Made by a program: the position numbers and the translations under genes. From Candidatus Micropelagos thuwalensis (GTDB lineage Bacteria > Pseudomonadota > Alphaproteobacteria > RS24), in NCBI RefSeq assembly GCF_000469155.1, contig NZ_AWXE01000004.1:682001-746000 (forward strand): DNA of 64,000 bases, read 5' to 3'. Below are positions 11,617 to 20,774 of this stretch, piece by piece. The notes under the pieces are model-generated. The model worked only from the letters and a program-made list of their open reading frames with translations. It was not told the DNA's origin and ran no database searches. Each line of letters starts with the position of its first letter. Position 1 is the stretch's first letter.

Positions 11617-12213
11617 ATGACCATGCAATTGGGTAACCTAAAAAATATAAGAAATGTTTTTCAACCATTACGTGCCTGTGGTTTCTGGGTGTGCTTTACC
11701 TTGTCGACTGTATCTTCAGATGCCAATGCGCAAGGCTTTGGCAAGGAAAGTGATATGGTTAAGGGGGCAAAAAATAATAGCGTCGGTATCATGGAGCGAG
11801 GTTTTATTGAGGGCAACAGCCCTAATAGCCGAAGCCGTGAAGGTGACCCAGTGATCATCATTGTTGCAGAAAACGGTTATGAACTCGGTGTTCGTTACCT
11901 GATTTCAAGAGGTGCAAGGGTCAATGACAGGGGCCTGAACAGTCGGACGCCTCTTGGGGTGGCTGCAGCGGCAGGCCATGCCGCCATAGTTGGGCATCTC
12001 CTGAAAGCTGGAGCTGACCCAGATAAAACAGGTTTGCGCCGTGAAGTGCCGCTTATTCGGGCCGCACGTAACGGTCACCTAGAGGCCGTAAAGGTGTTAA
12101 TAGAAAATGGCGCCTATCCCGATGACACGGATTTGACCGGTCGGACGGCGCTCGATTGGGCGCGAGAACAACGTCATCGTAAAATTGTATCGTATTTAGA
12201 AACACAAGAGTAA
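11617..12213 (+). CDS. Secreted ankyrin-repeat protein
   Basis: Ankyrin repeats fill the mature chain: a weak first unit (DPVIIIVAENGYELGVRYLISRG), then clear units around TPLGVAAAAGHAAIVGHLLKAG, VPLIRAARNGHLEAVKVLIENG and TALDWAREQRHRKIVSYL. The N-terminus is basic then hydrophobic and ends ANA-QG, a good signal-peptidase site, so the repeats should be periplasmic. Possible starts are GTG 11593, ATG 11599, ATG 11617 (AAGGA four bases before) and ATG 11623. The stop directly abuts the regB ATG (TAAATG), so the two are co-transcribed. Periplasmic ankyrins such as AnkB of Pseudomonas support oxidative-stress enzymes; a role with Sco1 or RegB is inference. Confidence 0.85.
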   Translation: MTMQLGNLKNIRNVFQPLRACGFWVCFTLSTVSSDANAQGFGKESDMVKGAKNNSVGIMERGFIEGNSPNSRSREGDPVIIIVAENGYELGVRYLISRGARVNDRGLNSRTPLGVAAAAGHAAIVGHLLKAGADPDKTGLRREVPLIRAARNGHLEAVKVLIENGAYPDDTDLTGRTALDWAREQRHRKIVSYLETQE

Positions 12214-13553
12214 ATGTCTGAAAAAACTGCTGACGCTAACATTTACGGTGGCAATCAACAACCAGCCCAGTTTTTAACCCGCGATGCGGGTGTCCTTTTA
12301 CGTGTTCAAACATTATTGCGCTGGCTGGCTGTCTCCGGTCAATCGGTAACGATTTTTGTCGTTGGTTTTGTGCTTGAGTATCAAATGCCACTGGTGCCAT
12401 GTATTGGGCTGGTCTTGATGTCTGTTATGGTCAATACCGCGCTTTGGCTTTATTACCCATCTAATTATCGTTTATCACCAAAATTTGCTGCTGGTTATCT
12501 CATGTATGATTTGCTGCAGTTGACGGCACTTTTGTTTATGACAGGTGGTCTTGCTAATCCTTTTATTGTGATGATTCTTGCACCTGTGACTGTCTCTGCA
12601 ACTGTTTTGACTGCACGGGCTACCTTGTTGTTGGTCGGTATGTCCTGTGCGGTTATCAGCCTCCTTGCATATTTCCATTTGCCGCTTCCCTGGAAGGGAG
12701 AGCCACCGAATTTTCCTGAAATTTATTTGCTTGGTGTGTGGGCGGCATTAATGCTTGGTTTAGCATTTATCTCGGCTTACGTCTGGCGCATTAGCCATGA
12801 GGGGCGGCGAATGACAGCGGCGAGTACGGCCTTACAACAAGTGCTTGCGCGTGAGCACAGATTATCCGCCTTGGATGGGCTGGCAGCTGCTGCTGCACAT
12901 CAACTTGGCACACCGCTCGGTACAATTGGTCTGATTGCCAAAGAATTGCAATCTAGCCCGCTTGCAGACGGGGAGTTATCGGAAGATTTGAAGTCTTTGC
13001 TCACTGAAACCAAACGATGTAAGGAAATATTGTCCTCTTTGACCACACAATCTGATCAGGGTGACACCATTTTTTCTCGCATGTCTCTGTCTGCCCTTAT
13101 TCAGGAAGCAATTGATGAAGCCGGAGGGCATGAAAAACAAATTCTAGTTACTATCGGGCCGACGGATATATCTGAGCCTTATGTTATCCGACAGCCTGAA
13201 ATTATTTATGGTCTTGGGAATCTCATAGAGAATGCGGCAGAATTTGCAACAAATGCAGTTACCGTCGCAGCCCAGATTGAGGCGCAGCGCATCGAAATTT
13301 GTGTTTCTGATGACGGGCCGGGCTTTGCCAATGATATTTTACCGCGCCTTGGTGAGCCTTGGTTGACCTCGCGTCCGGCCTCTGGTGATATGACCGCGCA
13401 ATCGGGTATGGGCTTAGGTTTTTTATTGCCAAAACCTTGCTTGAGAGAACCGGTGGACAAGTAACGGCGACAAATAAAGCGTTATCTGAAAAGGGTGCTG
13501 AGATTAAGGTGACATGGTCACGGGCTCTTTTAGAAGCCAATTCTGAGGCATAA
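12214..13553 (+). CDS. regB: RegB/PrrB/ActS-type redox sensor histidine kinase, frame broken at a T6 run near its end
   Basis: Membrane sensor kinase of the global redox system. The N-terminal half has about six membrane segments with the GGxxNPF quinone-binding motif (GGLANPF, about residue 111). His229 lies in the family H-box AAAHQLGTPLGTI. Cys269 in KRCKEIL matches the redox-active cysteine of RegB. ATP-binding motifs GNLIENAAEFA and SDDGPGFA follow. After SGMGLG the frame fails and would stop at about 13464. Adding one T to the run at 13419-13424 restores FFIAKTLLERTGGQVTATN and a proper end at 13553. The truncated form lacks only the last piece of the ATPase domain. Confidence 0.93.
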
Positions 13554-13659
13554 AATAGCTAATAAAAGTCGCGTTTTGAGAATCAGTCGATGTAAATTTG
13601 CGTATTTTAATAGGTAACCTATATATATGGTGAGACTTTAATCGGTTAATGAGGATACT

Positions 13660-14226
13660 GTGACTGATAAAGAGCATGACACGGAAGAAAGCTTACTCCC
13701 TGAAGGGAAAACAATGCTTTTGGTTGATGATGACCAGCCTTGGTTAACGCGGCTTGCTCGCGCTATGGAGCGTCGCGGATATATCGTCAGTATTGCTGAC
13801 ACTGTGGCCGAGGGGTTGGTGCTCGCTAAAAGCGTAAAGCCTGCTTATGCCGTTGTGGATATGCGTCTTCAGGATGGTAATGGCATGGATGTGATTGAAG
13901 CTGTGCAACAGGCAAACCCAGAGGGGCGGGTGATTATGCTCACTGGATATGGCAATATTACGACTGCTGTAGAAGCAGTAAAAAAAGGCGCGGTTGATTA
14001 TCTTGCCAAGCCAGCCGATGCGGATGAGATTGAAGCAGCTCTTACTGTAGATGGTGAGTCCAAACCAAAACCACCTGAAAACCCCATGTCTGCTGACCGG
14101 GTCCGGTGGGAGCATATTCAACGCGTATATGAACTTTGTGATCGTAATGTTTCTGAGACAGCGCGACGACTGAATATGCACCGCCGCACATTACAAAGAA
14201 TACTGGCTAAACGCGCACCCCGATAA
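13660..14226 (+). CDS. regA: RegA/PrrA/ActR-type response regulator
   Basis: Partner of RegB that activates or represses respiration and carbon or nitrogen genes according to redox state. The 188-residue protein has a receiver domain (LLVDDDQPWLTRLARAMERRG; phospho-acceptor Asp67 in VVDMRLQDGNG; Lys in YLAKPADADE). A short proline-rich linker leads to a Fis-type helix-turn-helix at the end (VSETARRLNMHRRTLQRIL), which matches the highly conserved RegA recognition helix. It starts at GTG 13660 with GAGG upstream. It is 106 bases after regB and converges on bioB. Confidence 0.96.
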   Translation: MTDKEHDTEESLLPEGKTMLLVDDDQPWLTRLARAMERRGYIVSIADTVAEGLVLAKSVKPAYAVVDMRLQDGNGMDVIEAVQQANPEGRVIMLTGYGNITTAVEAVKKGAVDYLAKPADADEIEAALTVDGESKPKPPENPMSADRVRWEHIQRVYELCDRNVSETARRLNMHRRTLQRILAKRAPR

Positions 14227-14247
14227 AGTCCTAAATTATTGATCTTG

Positions 14248-15276
14248 TTAAGCCCGCTTTTCACGCGAGGCAGGGGTAAGTAGCGTGTTGGTAGGTGCTT
14301 TATCCAGTGCTGGTTCTTCAAAAGCTGGAAGCGGCTCTATACCCAATTTGGACATCAATTCTGCATCTTTATCGCGTCCCGGATTATCCGTGGTCAGCAA
14401 CTCATCACCGACAAAAATTGAATTCGCACCGGCAAAGAAACACAGTGCTTGCATTTCATCTGACATTTCTTCACGCCCGGCTGAGAGCCTGACAGTTGAT
14501 CGGGGCATCATTATCCGTGCAACAGCGATACACCGGACAAAATCAATCGCATGTGGCAGATTGACATTTTCCAGTTTGGTACCGGGAATGGCAATAAGTT
14601 GATTAATCGGAATGGAATCAGGGTGGCTGGCAAGATTTGCCAGTGTACGAAGCATTTCTGCCCGGTCGAGTATTTTTTCTCCCATGCCGATAATGCCACC
14701 GCAGCAGACTTTCATGCCGCTTTCTCTTACGACTTCGAGCGTATCAAGGCGATCTTGGAAAGTTCTTGTGGTGATGATTTCACCATAAAATTCCTCAGAG
14801 GTGTCAATGTTATGATTATAATAATCTAAACCAGAGTCAGCCAGTTCTTGAGCCTGTTCTGCGGTAAGCATGCCGAGCGTTGCGCAAGTTTCCATGCCCA
14901 TATCCCGCACACCGCTAATCATCGCTTTAAGCTTTTCCATATCCCGGTCTTTCGGGGAACGCCATGCAGCGCCCATGCAATAGCGTGTCGCGCCGCCTTC
15001 TTTAGCCTTGCGGGCTTCGTTTAAAACCTGTTCAACTTCCATAAGCTTGCTGGCGCCAAGGTCTGACTCGGCAAATGCCGACTGGCTGCAATAGCCGCAA
15101 TCTTCTGGACACCCGCCAGTTTTAATGGACAGAAGCTGGCACATTTGGACTTCATTCGGATTAAAAAATTTCCGATGGATGGTCTGGGCCTTAAAAATCA
15201 AATCATTGAAAGGGAGGTCAAAAAGGGCCTGCACTTCCTCGGCGGTCCAGTCATGGCGAATCATTTGAGTGGTCAT
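14248..15276 (-). CDS. bioB: Biotin synthase
   Basis: Radical-SAM enzyme that inserts sulfur into dethiobiotin in the last step of biotin synthesis. The radical-SAM cluster ligands are Cys56, Cys60 and Cys63 (CPEDCGYC), counted from ATG 15276, and YCMGAAWR and YNHNIDTS are typical. The upstream in-frame start at 15339 is less likely because AGAGGT precedes the internal ATG. The protein then has 342 residues, normal for the family. No other bio genes are adjacent, so the rest of the pathway lies elsewhere or precursors are imported. Confidence 0.97.
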   Translation of the reverse strand: MTTQMIRHDWTAEEVQALFDLPFNDLIFKAQTIHRKFFNPNEVQMCQLLSIKTGGCPEDCGYCSQSAFAESDLGASKLMEVEQVLNEARKAKEGGATRYCMGAAWRSPKDRDMEKLKAMISGVRDMGMETCATLGMLTAEQAQELADSGLDYYNHNIDTSEEFYGEIITTRTFQDRLDTLEVVRESGMKVCCGGIIGMGEKILDRAEMLRTLANLASHPDSIPINQLIAIPGTKLENVNLPHAIDFVRCIAVARIMMPRSTVRLSAGREEMSDEMQALCFFAGANSIFVGDELLTTDNPGRDKDAELMSKLGIEPLPAFEEPALDKAPTNTLLTPASREKRA

Positions 15277-15364
15277 ATTTACCTCTTTTGTGATTAGCCA
15301 ATTTACGATTTTTAGGTGATTATGCAAGCCTAGGCGCACGATTATGCCTTAGAAAGACGAACTA

Positions 15365-15736
15365 ATGGAAACACCCCAAAAAAAGGATGAAAAAGAACAA
15401 GTGAAGCCTTGTTATGCCTATGTCCTTGGCTCTTGGTCTGATTGTGCCAAGGGGGGCAGTCCGCGTCTTTATTCCGGTTGGACGCATGATCTTGAAAAAC
15501 GATTAGCAGCCCATAATGCTGGTAAGGGAGCCAAGGCGACCAGAGGTCGTGTCTGGCAGATTTTACATTTTGAAATATTTAAAACCCGTGGGGCAGCAAT
15601 GTCGCGTGAGGCGGCGCTTAAAAAAACTTTAAAAACTAATCAATCCTTGCGTGAGGAAATGCTGGCCCGTAAAGATTACCCTTTGGATTCAAAAGCTGTG
15701 ACATCCACCCAGCCAAAATCGTCAGAAGGGAAATGA
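15365..15736 (+). CDS. GIY-YIG nuclease-domain protein (YhbQ/UPF0213 type)
   Basis: Small 123-residue protein with a GIY-YIG-like fold: YAYVLGSWSDC starts the domain, YSGWTHDLEKRLAAHNAGKGAKATRGR carries the second strand and the conserved Arg, and the glutamate in MSREAALKK fits the catalytic acid. The first tyrosine motif is degenerate (YVL). The family includes YhbQ and SLX1-like nucleases, and the cellular role is uncertain. The C-terminus after about residue 104 overlaps, tail to tail, the opposing methyltransferase gene by 61 bases. Confidence 0.85.
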   Translation: METPQKKDEKEQVKPCYAYVLGSWSDCAKGGSPRLYSGWTHDLEKRLAAHNAGKGAKATRGRVWQILHFEIFKTRGAAMSREAALKKTLKTNQSLREEMLARKDYPLDSKAVTSTQPKSSEGK

Positions 15737-16479
15737 ACATTCTGCCCTATACGTTGATGTTCCATGGCGCATAAAGACCAATTTTTGATTATTTTCATTT
15801 CTAGTAATTCTCTTAATGACAAGGCGTTATAGCGTTGCATTTTATCCATTTTGATATAATCGTGAATGAGGTCAAATACGTTTGAACCGATAAGGTCCGC
15901 CGCTTCATTCATGCCACTTTCACGCAAATGGTCAAAAATGGCGTATCGCGGTTTTATTGTTGTGACAAAATTTCTCAAAATGTCCGGGGTCAGATAATAG
16001 CTAATGCCTTCCATAACCAAAAATGTCGGTTCGTCCTGTTGCCAACCAGACTGTTTCAATTTTTCAATAACAGTTGTTGTATCGGCAAGATCACACGCAA
16101 TGAGATGCAGGTTTGGTATGTTGATTAACCCAGCTTTTATGGGCATTTGTTCGCGGTCAATCTCATAAATTTCTAATCCTTTATGGCGTTGAGTTAATTC
16201 TAACCCAAACGGGTCAAGCCCCGCTGCGCCGGATATGATTTGCAATGAGGGATTTTTTGCTAAGGCCTCATTAATATGTTGGAGGATAGTATGCTTGCGA
16301 TTAACAATGACTTCTGCATATTGCGGCCAAATCGCGTTGCAGGCGTTGTGAAGTTCTTTCCCAGCAGATAGATCAAGGTGGAGAAGATATTCTTTTACGG
16401 CATTGGAGTGATAAACCTGATCCTGCAAAAAAAGCAATACCAGCGCTGATGTTTCAGACAATTTAATAGATTCTAACAT
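15676..16479 (-). CDS. Class I SAM-dependent methyltransferase, LCMT/Ppm1-like
   Basis: The 267-residue protein resembles the leucine carboxyl methyltransferase superfamily found widely in bacteria: IISGAAGLDPFGLEL for SAM binding, an acidic pair (YEIDREQMP) after the second strand, an IACDL segment, then VMEGISYYL, the characteristic EG(I/V)xxYL motif. The substrate is unknown; bacterial members methylate carboxylates of small molecules. No signal peptide. It is monocistronic and convergent with the GIY-YIG gene. Confidence 0.82.
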   Translation of the reverse strand: MLESIKLSETSALVLLFLQDQVYHSNAVKEYLLHLDLSAGKELHNACNAIWPQYAEVIVNRKHTILQHINEALAKNPSLQIISGAAGLDPFGLELTQRHKGLEIYEIDREQMPIKAGLINIPNLHLIACDLADTTTVIEKLKQSGWQQDEPTFLVMEGISYYLTPDILRNFVTTIKPRYAIFDHLRESGMNEAADLIGSNVFDLIHDYIKMDKMQRYNALSLRELLEMKIIKNWSLCAMEHQRIGQNVHFPSDDFGWVDVTAFESKG

Positions 16480-16628
16480 TTTTATTTTTCTTATTTTGTG
16501 TTGATTTAAAATAACATGATTTGTGGGGAAATAAACGAGAAGGTTGATGGTTTCGAGCTTTTATTGCGTCAGAAAGAATATGTGTCTAGGTTGACTAGTA
16601 ATGGGAAAAAATTCAGGGGGTTACCGTT

Positions 16629-17792
16629 ATGAATAATGAAAAAGAATTCAGTCTGGTCGTTTTTGGTGCCAGCGGCTTTACAGGACGTCTGGTTGCTGAG
16701 TATCTCGCAGCGCAATATGGCGACAATCTGAAATGGGCGATGGCTGGCCGCAATGAAGAAAAGCTTAAATCTGTAATAGAAGAAGTTGGCGCCGGTGATG
16801 TACCGCTTATTATCGCTGACTCAGATGATGAGGCCTCTTTAAAAAATATGGTTGCCCGGGCGGATGTTGTTCTGACAACCACTGGGCCTTATCAGCTTTA
16901 TGGTGAAGGTTTGTTCAAAGCCTGCGCCGAAGCGGGAACGCATTATGTGGATTTATGCGGTGAGCCAGGCTGGATGTATGACATGATTGGTAAATATCAG
17001 GATACCGCCAGTAAAAGCGGCGCGCGTCTGGTGTTTAGCTGTGGCTTTGACTCTGTGCCTTTTGATTTAGGTGTGCAATATGTTCAAAAAGCCGCTATTG
17101 GAAAATGGGGCGAACCTGCTGGTCGTGTCAGATGCCGTGTCCGTGCCATGAATGGAGAGTTCTCCGGCGGCACGGCTGCATCATTTAAAGCTACGGTGAA
17201 ATCTCTAGAGACTCGCCCGGAGCTTTTCAATGTGCTTATCGATCCATTCTGTCTGGCTGGCAAAGCTGGCCCAGAACAACCGGCTGACAACAAACCTTAT
17301 GAAGATGATGTGTTGGGCGCATGGGTTGCGCCTTTCATCATGGCGGCGATTAACACCAAAAATGTTCACCGTTCAAATGCCCTGATGGGCTATGCCTATG
17401 GTGAGAATTTCCTTTATGACGAAATGATGGTGGCGGGTGTCGGTGATGAAGGCAAAGCGGTTGCTGAATTTGTGGCTAAAGCCTCTCCACTTGAAGGCGA
17501 AAACGTACCTCAACCGGGGGAAGGCCCATCTAAGGAAAAGCGTGAAGCCGGTAATTATGATGTGCTGTTTCTTGCTGAGGGAGCTGATGGTGCGATTCTC
17601 AAAGCTTCCGTCAAGGGAGATATGGATCCTGGATATGGGTCAACCTCCAAGATGATTGCAGAGAGTGCTTTATGTTTGGTGCAAGATTGTGGAGATCTAG
17701 GTGGGGGTATTTATACCGTTGCTTCCGCGATGGGCGATAGGCTCGTCACCCGACTTGAGGCCAATGCAGGCCTCACATTCAATATGGAATAA
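16629..17792 (+). CDS. Saccharopine dehydrogenase-like oxidoreductase
   Basis: The 387-residue NAD(P)-binding protein starts with a Rossmann motif (VVFGASGFTGRLVAEYLA) followed by AMAGRNEEKL. The later segment CGEPGWMYDMI...GARLVFSCGFDSVPFDLG is the hallmark of the SCCPDH / trans-acting enoyl-reductase subfamily rather than of true lysine-pathway saccharopine dehydrogenase. The substrate is therefore probably a lipid or other enoyl compound (inference from subfamily). It stands alone on the plus strand and ends just before a large hairpin. Confidence 0.85.
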   Translation: MNNEKEFSLVVFGASGFTGRLVAEYLAAQYGDNLKWAMAGRNEEKLKSVIEEVGAGDVPLIIADSDDEASLKNMVARADVVLTTTGPYQLYGEGLFKACAEAGTHYVDLCGEPGWMYDMIGKYQDTASKSGARLVFSCGFDSVPFDLGVQYVQKAAIGKWGEPAGRVRCRVRAMNGEFSGGTAASFKATVKSLETRPELFNVLIDPFCLAGKAGPEQPADNKPYEDDVLGAWVAPFIMAAINTKNVHRSNALMGYAYGENFLYDEMMVAGVGDEGKAVAEFVAKASPLEGENVPQPGEGPSKEKREAGNYDVLFLAEGADGAILKASVKGDMDPGYGSTSKMIAESALCLVQDCGDLGGGIYTVASAMGDRLVTRLEANAGLTFNME

Positions 17793-17801
17793 TTGATTAG
17801 A

Positions 17802-17876
17802 GAGACAGTTCGAAAATTTAGGTGGAAGGGGAAGAATGTCCCTCAGCGCCTTCCCTAACTCTTAGCGAACTGTCTC
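17802..17876. terminator. Nested hairpin between convergent genes, probable bidirectional terminator
   Basis: A perfect 11-bp inverted repeat (GAGACAGTTCG at 17802-17812, CGAACTGTCTC at 17866-17876) encloses a second repeat (GGAAGG at 17824-17829, CCTTCC at 17849-17854). It sits in the 111-bp gap between the reductase and TonB-receptor stops, so it can end transcription from both sides. There is no long T tract. The outer stem is unusually long for an ordinary terminator. Confidence 0.6.
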
Positions 17877-17903
17877 CCTAATTTTATCCAGGCATTGGGA
17901 GAC

Positions 17904-20003
17904 CTAGAAATTTCTGCGAATAGAAACACGTGCATTTAACGGTTCCCCAACAGAAGCTTGATGAGTGCTATGCGCGTGAGGGAAGTACAACTCATCAGTC
18001 AAATTTTCGATGTTGAGTTGAAGCGTCATATCTTCATCAATGTCGTAATAGGCAGCTAAATCTAACCGTGTGTAATCAGGTAGGATTGGGGTCGCACTAT
18101 TATTCTTGATATTGGACTCTCCTTGATGCGTCACACCAAGACCTATGCCCAGTTTTTCGTTAACCTGATAGGTGCTCCAGAGAGAAAAACTATACTCCGG
18201 AATTTCACGCGGCACACCGCCTGAGCTTGTTTCACCGTCAAAATTACTATAGCCTGCGGCGATGCTGAGTTGATCAGTCAGTTGACCTTTAAGTTCCAAC
18301 TCGATGCCGTCCACTGTCAGGCCGATGACTTCAGATGCCTCACCAGTATCACTGTCACGAACTGCTTGGGTTTGTTCGCTGTCAAAGTAACTCATGGTGA
18401 AACTCAAATTGGGTCGGATGTCCCACTTAACGCCGATTTCAAAATTTTCAAAGACATCAGGATCCAAACGCGAAGCGCTTGCAGACAATTTTTTGAACTG
18501 TTCACCGGAGCGCGGCAGAAAGCTTTCGCTGTAGCTCGCATATAGAGAGAGATTTTCCTGCGGTTTGAAAATCAGGCCGGCACGCGGGGAAACTTCCTCA
18601 TCTTCTCTCGAGGTAGATGATGCGTCATCAATATCGTCCACTGTGATGTCAAAATTATCTAGACGTGCACCCAGCATGATTTTGAAAGTCTCGGAGACAT
18701 CAATTTGATCCTGAATCAAAAGAGATGTTACCGTGATATCAGACTCGGTGTGGTCGTTTAAATCAGTTGTGAAATCAACACTTGTCGTGACTCCAGCCGA
18801 ATTGACCGTAAAGTCCATTGGACGTGTAACGCTGAAAGTTTCTTTATCGTTGCCGGTTGTTGACCAGTATGTGTTGTGACGCAAATTCTCATTTTCAGTT
18901 TTAATGTGCTCCAGCCCCACCAGTAAGACGTGCTGGGTATCGCCCATATTGAATTCCTTAATAAGATTGCCGGAGACAATAAGATTGGTGCGCTCTGTCG
19001 GGTCAAGATACCCGTCCATTGTCACATTCGTGCCGTCATAGCCAGTGGCATAGAGGTTTCTGTACATTTTCTCGTAGTCACCATAATGAACTGTCACATT
19101 ACCCTTCATAGTGTCGGAAAATTCATGACTAAGAAGGCCACGGAAAATTTGTGCCTCAAGCGTGGTGAGGTTGATATTTTCGTCGCCAAAAGTGATTTTT
19201 TCAAATGCTTCAACCGGCTCACCGTTTTGTGTTGGAATACCTCTGTCGATAAACCTCTCATGATCGGCATATTCATATGAAAGGTCTAAAGTTGTTTTGG
19301 GGCTCAATGCAATCTTGAGGGTCGGATTAAATCCGATGCGGTCACCATCATAAAAGTCTCTATGATTTTCCAAGGCATCGTAATGGGCATTTATGCGCAG
19401 GGCGGCTTTCTCACTCGTTGCAATGTTGTAGTCAGCCGCTACATCATAGGCGCCGAAACTATCAGCTCCGATATCAATGGCGCCAAAGTTTTCTCCAATA
19501 GTGGTTTTTTTTGTGACGCGATTAACGATACCGCCCGTACCACCGCGACCAAACAGAAGTGCGTTTGGGCCACGAAGAATTTCAACCTGGTCAAGATTAT
19601 ATAATGAGCGGTAATATTGAACATCATCTCTGACGCCGTCGAGATAGAAATCCGCTGTTGAACGAACCCCTCTAAAGACGATGGAGTCGCGGTGACCTTC
19701 ACCCTGTGACGTATTCACGCCCGGAGTATAGCGTACAATATCGCCTAATTCTCTAAAACCCTGCTGGCGGATATCATCATCTGTAATAATGGATAAGCTT
19801 TGGGGTACATTTAAAATGGGTACTGGGGTTTTGAGAGCATTCACCTGATCTGTGAAAAGATACTTACCTTCCACAACAATTTCGTCAGTTGACTGTGCCG
19901 AAACAATTTCGGTTCTGAGCAGCCCGGTGATTAAGCAGGTGATAAGAACCGCCGGTTTAATCATATTTGTGGGCATGTCAACATTATTTCTCCTATTAAT
20001 CAT
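17904..20003 (-). CDS. TonB-dependent siderophore receptor (catecholate type)
   Basis: Outer-membrane ferric-siderophore transporter. The 699-residue protein has a signal peptide (about residues 12-36, ending VSA-QS), a probable TonB box (DEIVVEG), a plug domain (VPQSLSIITDDDIRQQGFRELGDIVRYTPGV, then VEILRGPNALLFGRGGTGGIVNRVTK as in Fiu/FhuE-like receptors) and a beta-barrel that ends in Phe (VSIRRNF). ATG 20003 follows GAGGAG; the Met at residue 10 is an alternative. No periplasmic or inner-membrane siderophore transporter is nearby, so uptake is completed by genes elsewhere. Two Fur-like palindromes lie upstream. Confidence 0.95.
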   Translation of the reverse strand: MINRRNNVDMPTNMIKPAVLITCLITGLLRTEIVSAQSTDEIVVEGKYLFTDQVNALKTPVPILNVPQSLSIITDDDIRQQGFRELGDIVRYTPGVNTSQGEGHRDSIVFRGVRSTADFYLDGVRDDVQYYRSLYNLDQVEILRGPNALLFGRGGTGGIVNRVTKKTTIGENFGAIDIGADSFGAYDVAADYNIATSEKAALRINAHYDALENHRDFYDGDRIGFNPTLKIALSPKTTLDLSYEYADHERFIDRGIPTQNGEPVEAFEKITFGDENINLTTLEAQIFRGLLSHEFSDTMKGNVTVHYGDYEKMYRNLYATGYDGTNVTMDGYLDPTERTNLIVSGNLIKEFNMGDTQHVLLVGLEHIKTENENLRHNTYWSTTGNDKETFSVTRPMDFTVNSAGVTTSVDFTTDLNDHTESDITVTSLLIQDQIDVSETFKIMLGARLDNFDITVDDIDDASSTSREDEEVSPRAGLIFKPQENLSLYASYSESFLPRSGEQFKKLSASASRLDPDVFENFEIGVKWDIRPNLSFTMSYFDSEQTQAVRDSDTGEASEVIGLTVDGIELELKGQLTDQLSIAAGYSNFDGETSSGGVPREIPEYSFSLWSTYQVNEKLGIGLGVTHQGESNIKNNSATPILPDYTRLDLAAYYDIDEDMTLQLNIENLTDELYFPHAHSTHQASVGEPLNARVSIRRNF

Positions 20004-20035
20004 TTGTTGTACTCCTCGGCTATAATTTTTTGCAA

Positions 20036-20052
20036 TTGAGAATTATTCTCAA
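20036..20052 (-). promoter_or_regulatory. Fur-like operator, perfect 17-bp palindrome
   Basis: TTGAGAAT, a single central base and ATTCTCAA form a perfect inverted repeat 33 bases upstream of the TonB-receptor start. The AT-rich, GAGAAT-based arms resemble Fur-family boxes upstream of iron-uptake genes, so iron-dependent repression is expected. Which iron regulator binds (Fur, Irr or RirA-like) cannot be read from the site. Confidence 0.6.
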
Positions 20053-20061
20053 ATATTCTCG

Positions 20062-20078
20062 TATTCTAATTAAGAATA
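20062..20078. promoter_or_regulatory. Second iron-box-like palindrome
   Basis: TATTCT, five bases and AGAATA form a second palindrome nine bases beyond the first. Its centre is about 26 bases (two and a half helical turns) from the centre of the first. The pair lies between the receptor gene and the divergent yciB gene (ATG 20130), so it could control both. Confidence 0.45.
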
Positions 20079-20129
20079 AGTTGCAATAGCAAAAAACATC
20101 CATCTAATATTTATTTGCGTAGAAAAAAC

Positions 20130-20765
20130 ATGTCAGACACGATGAAAACAACTGAAACAGACGAAAAACCGCCTAAAATTAGCTCTGAAGGTCATACTGT
20201 GAACCCCACAAAATCAATGCGTTTGGGGTCTTTTTTAAGTGAAATTTTGCCTCTGGCGAGCTTTTTCGTCTTTTATCGGCTTTATGGTCTTTATGCAGCG
20301 GCCATTGCGGGGGTCTCCATGTCGGCCTTTATGCTGTTATATTTTTGGCTGGTTGAGCGACGTGTGGCTAAATTTGTGGTTTTTTCAACGCTGTTTTCGG
20401 GCGTTCTGACAGCAACGGCGATTTTGGCATCCGAAAAAATGCTCATTAAAATTCAACCAACAATTTCTTCGCTTGTGATGGCGGGTGTTTTGCTTGGAGG
20501 CCTGTTGCGCGGGAAAGCTATGATGCAGGTTTTTTTCGGAACACAATTTCGGTTAACTGAAGCAACTTGGTTTCAACTCAGTTTTCGCTGGGGGGTGTTT
20601 TTTCTCGTTGCGGCCATTGGTAATGAACTTGCCTGGCGTTATTTAACCGAGGCGAATTGGGTGATCTTCAGAACTTTTGTTATGTCTCCTGCAACAGGTA
20701 TTTTTATGCTGGCACAATTACCGCTAACGCTTCGTGGGCGATTGCCGCTTGATCAAGATGCGTAA
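20130..20765 (+). CDS. yciB: Inner-membrane protein YciB / intracellular septation protein A
   Basis: Polytopic inner-membrane protein of the YciB/IspZ family, linked in other bacteria to septation and envelope synthesis. Of the 211 residues from ATG 20130, most form five to six hydrophobic helices. The family features LPLASFFVFYRLYGLYAA, LLGGLLRGKAMMQVFFGTQFRLTE and LSFRWGVFFLVAAIGNELAWRYLTEANWVIFRTF are clear. An in-frame TTG at 20115 is less likely. It is divergent from the TonB receptor across the iron-box palindromes and convergent with the photolyase gene. Confidence 0.9.
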   Translation: MSDTMKTTETDEKPPKISSEGHTVNPTKSMRLGSFLSEILPLASFFVFYRLYGLYAAAIAGVSMSAFMLLYFWLVERRVAKFVVFSTLFSGVLTATAILASEKMLIKIQPTISSLVMAGVLLGGLLRGKAMMQVFFGTQFRLTEATWFQLSFRWGVFFLVAAIGNELAWRYLTEANWVIFRTFVMSPATGIFMLAQLPLTLRGRLPLDQDA

Positions 20766-20774
20766 CTTAACCTG

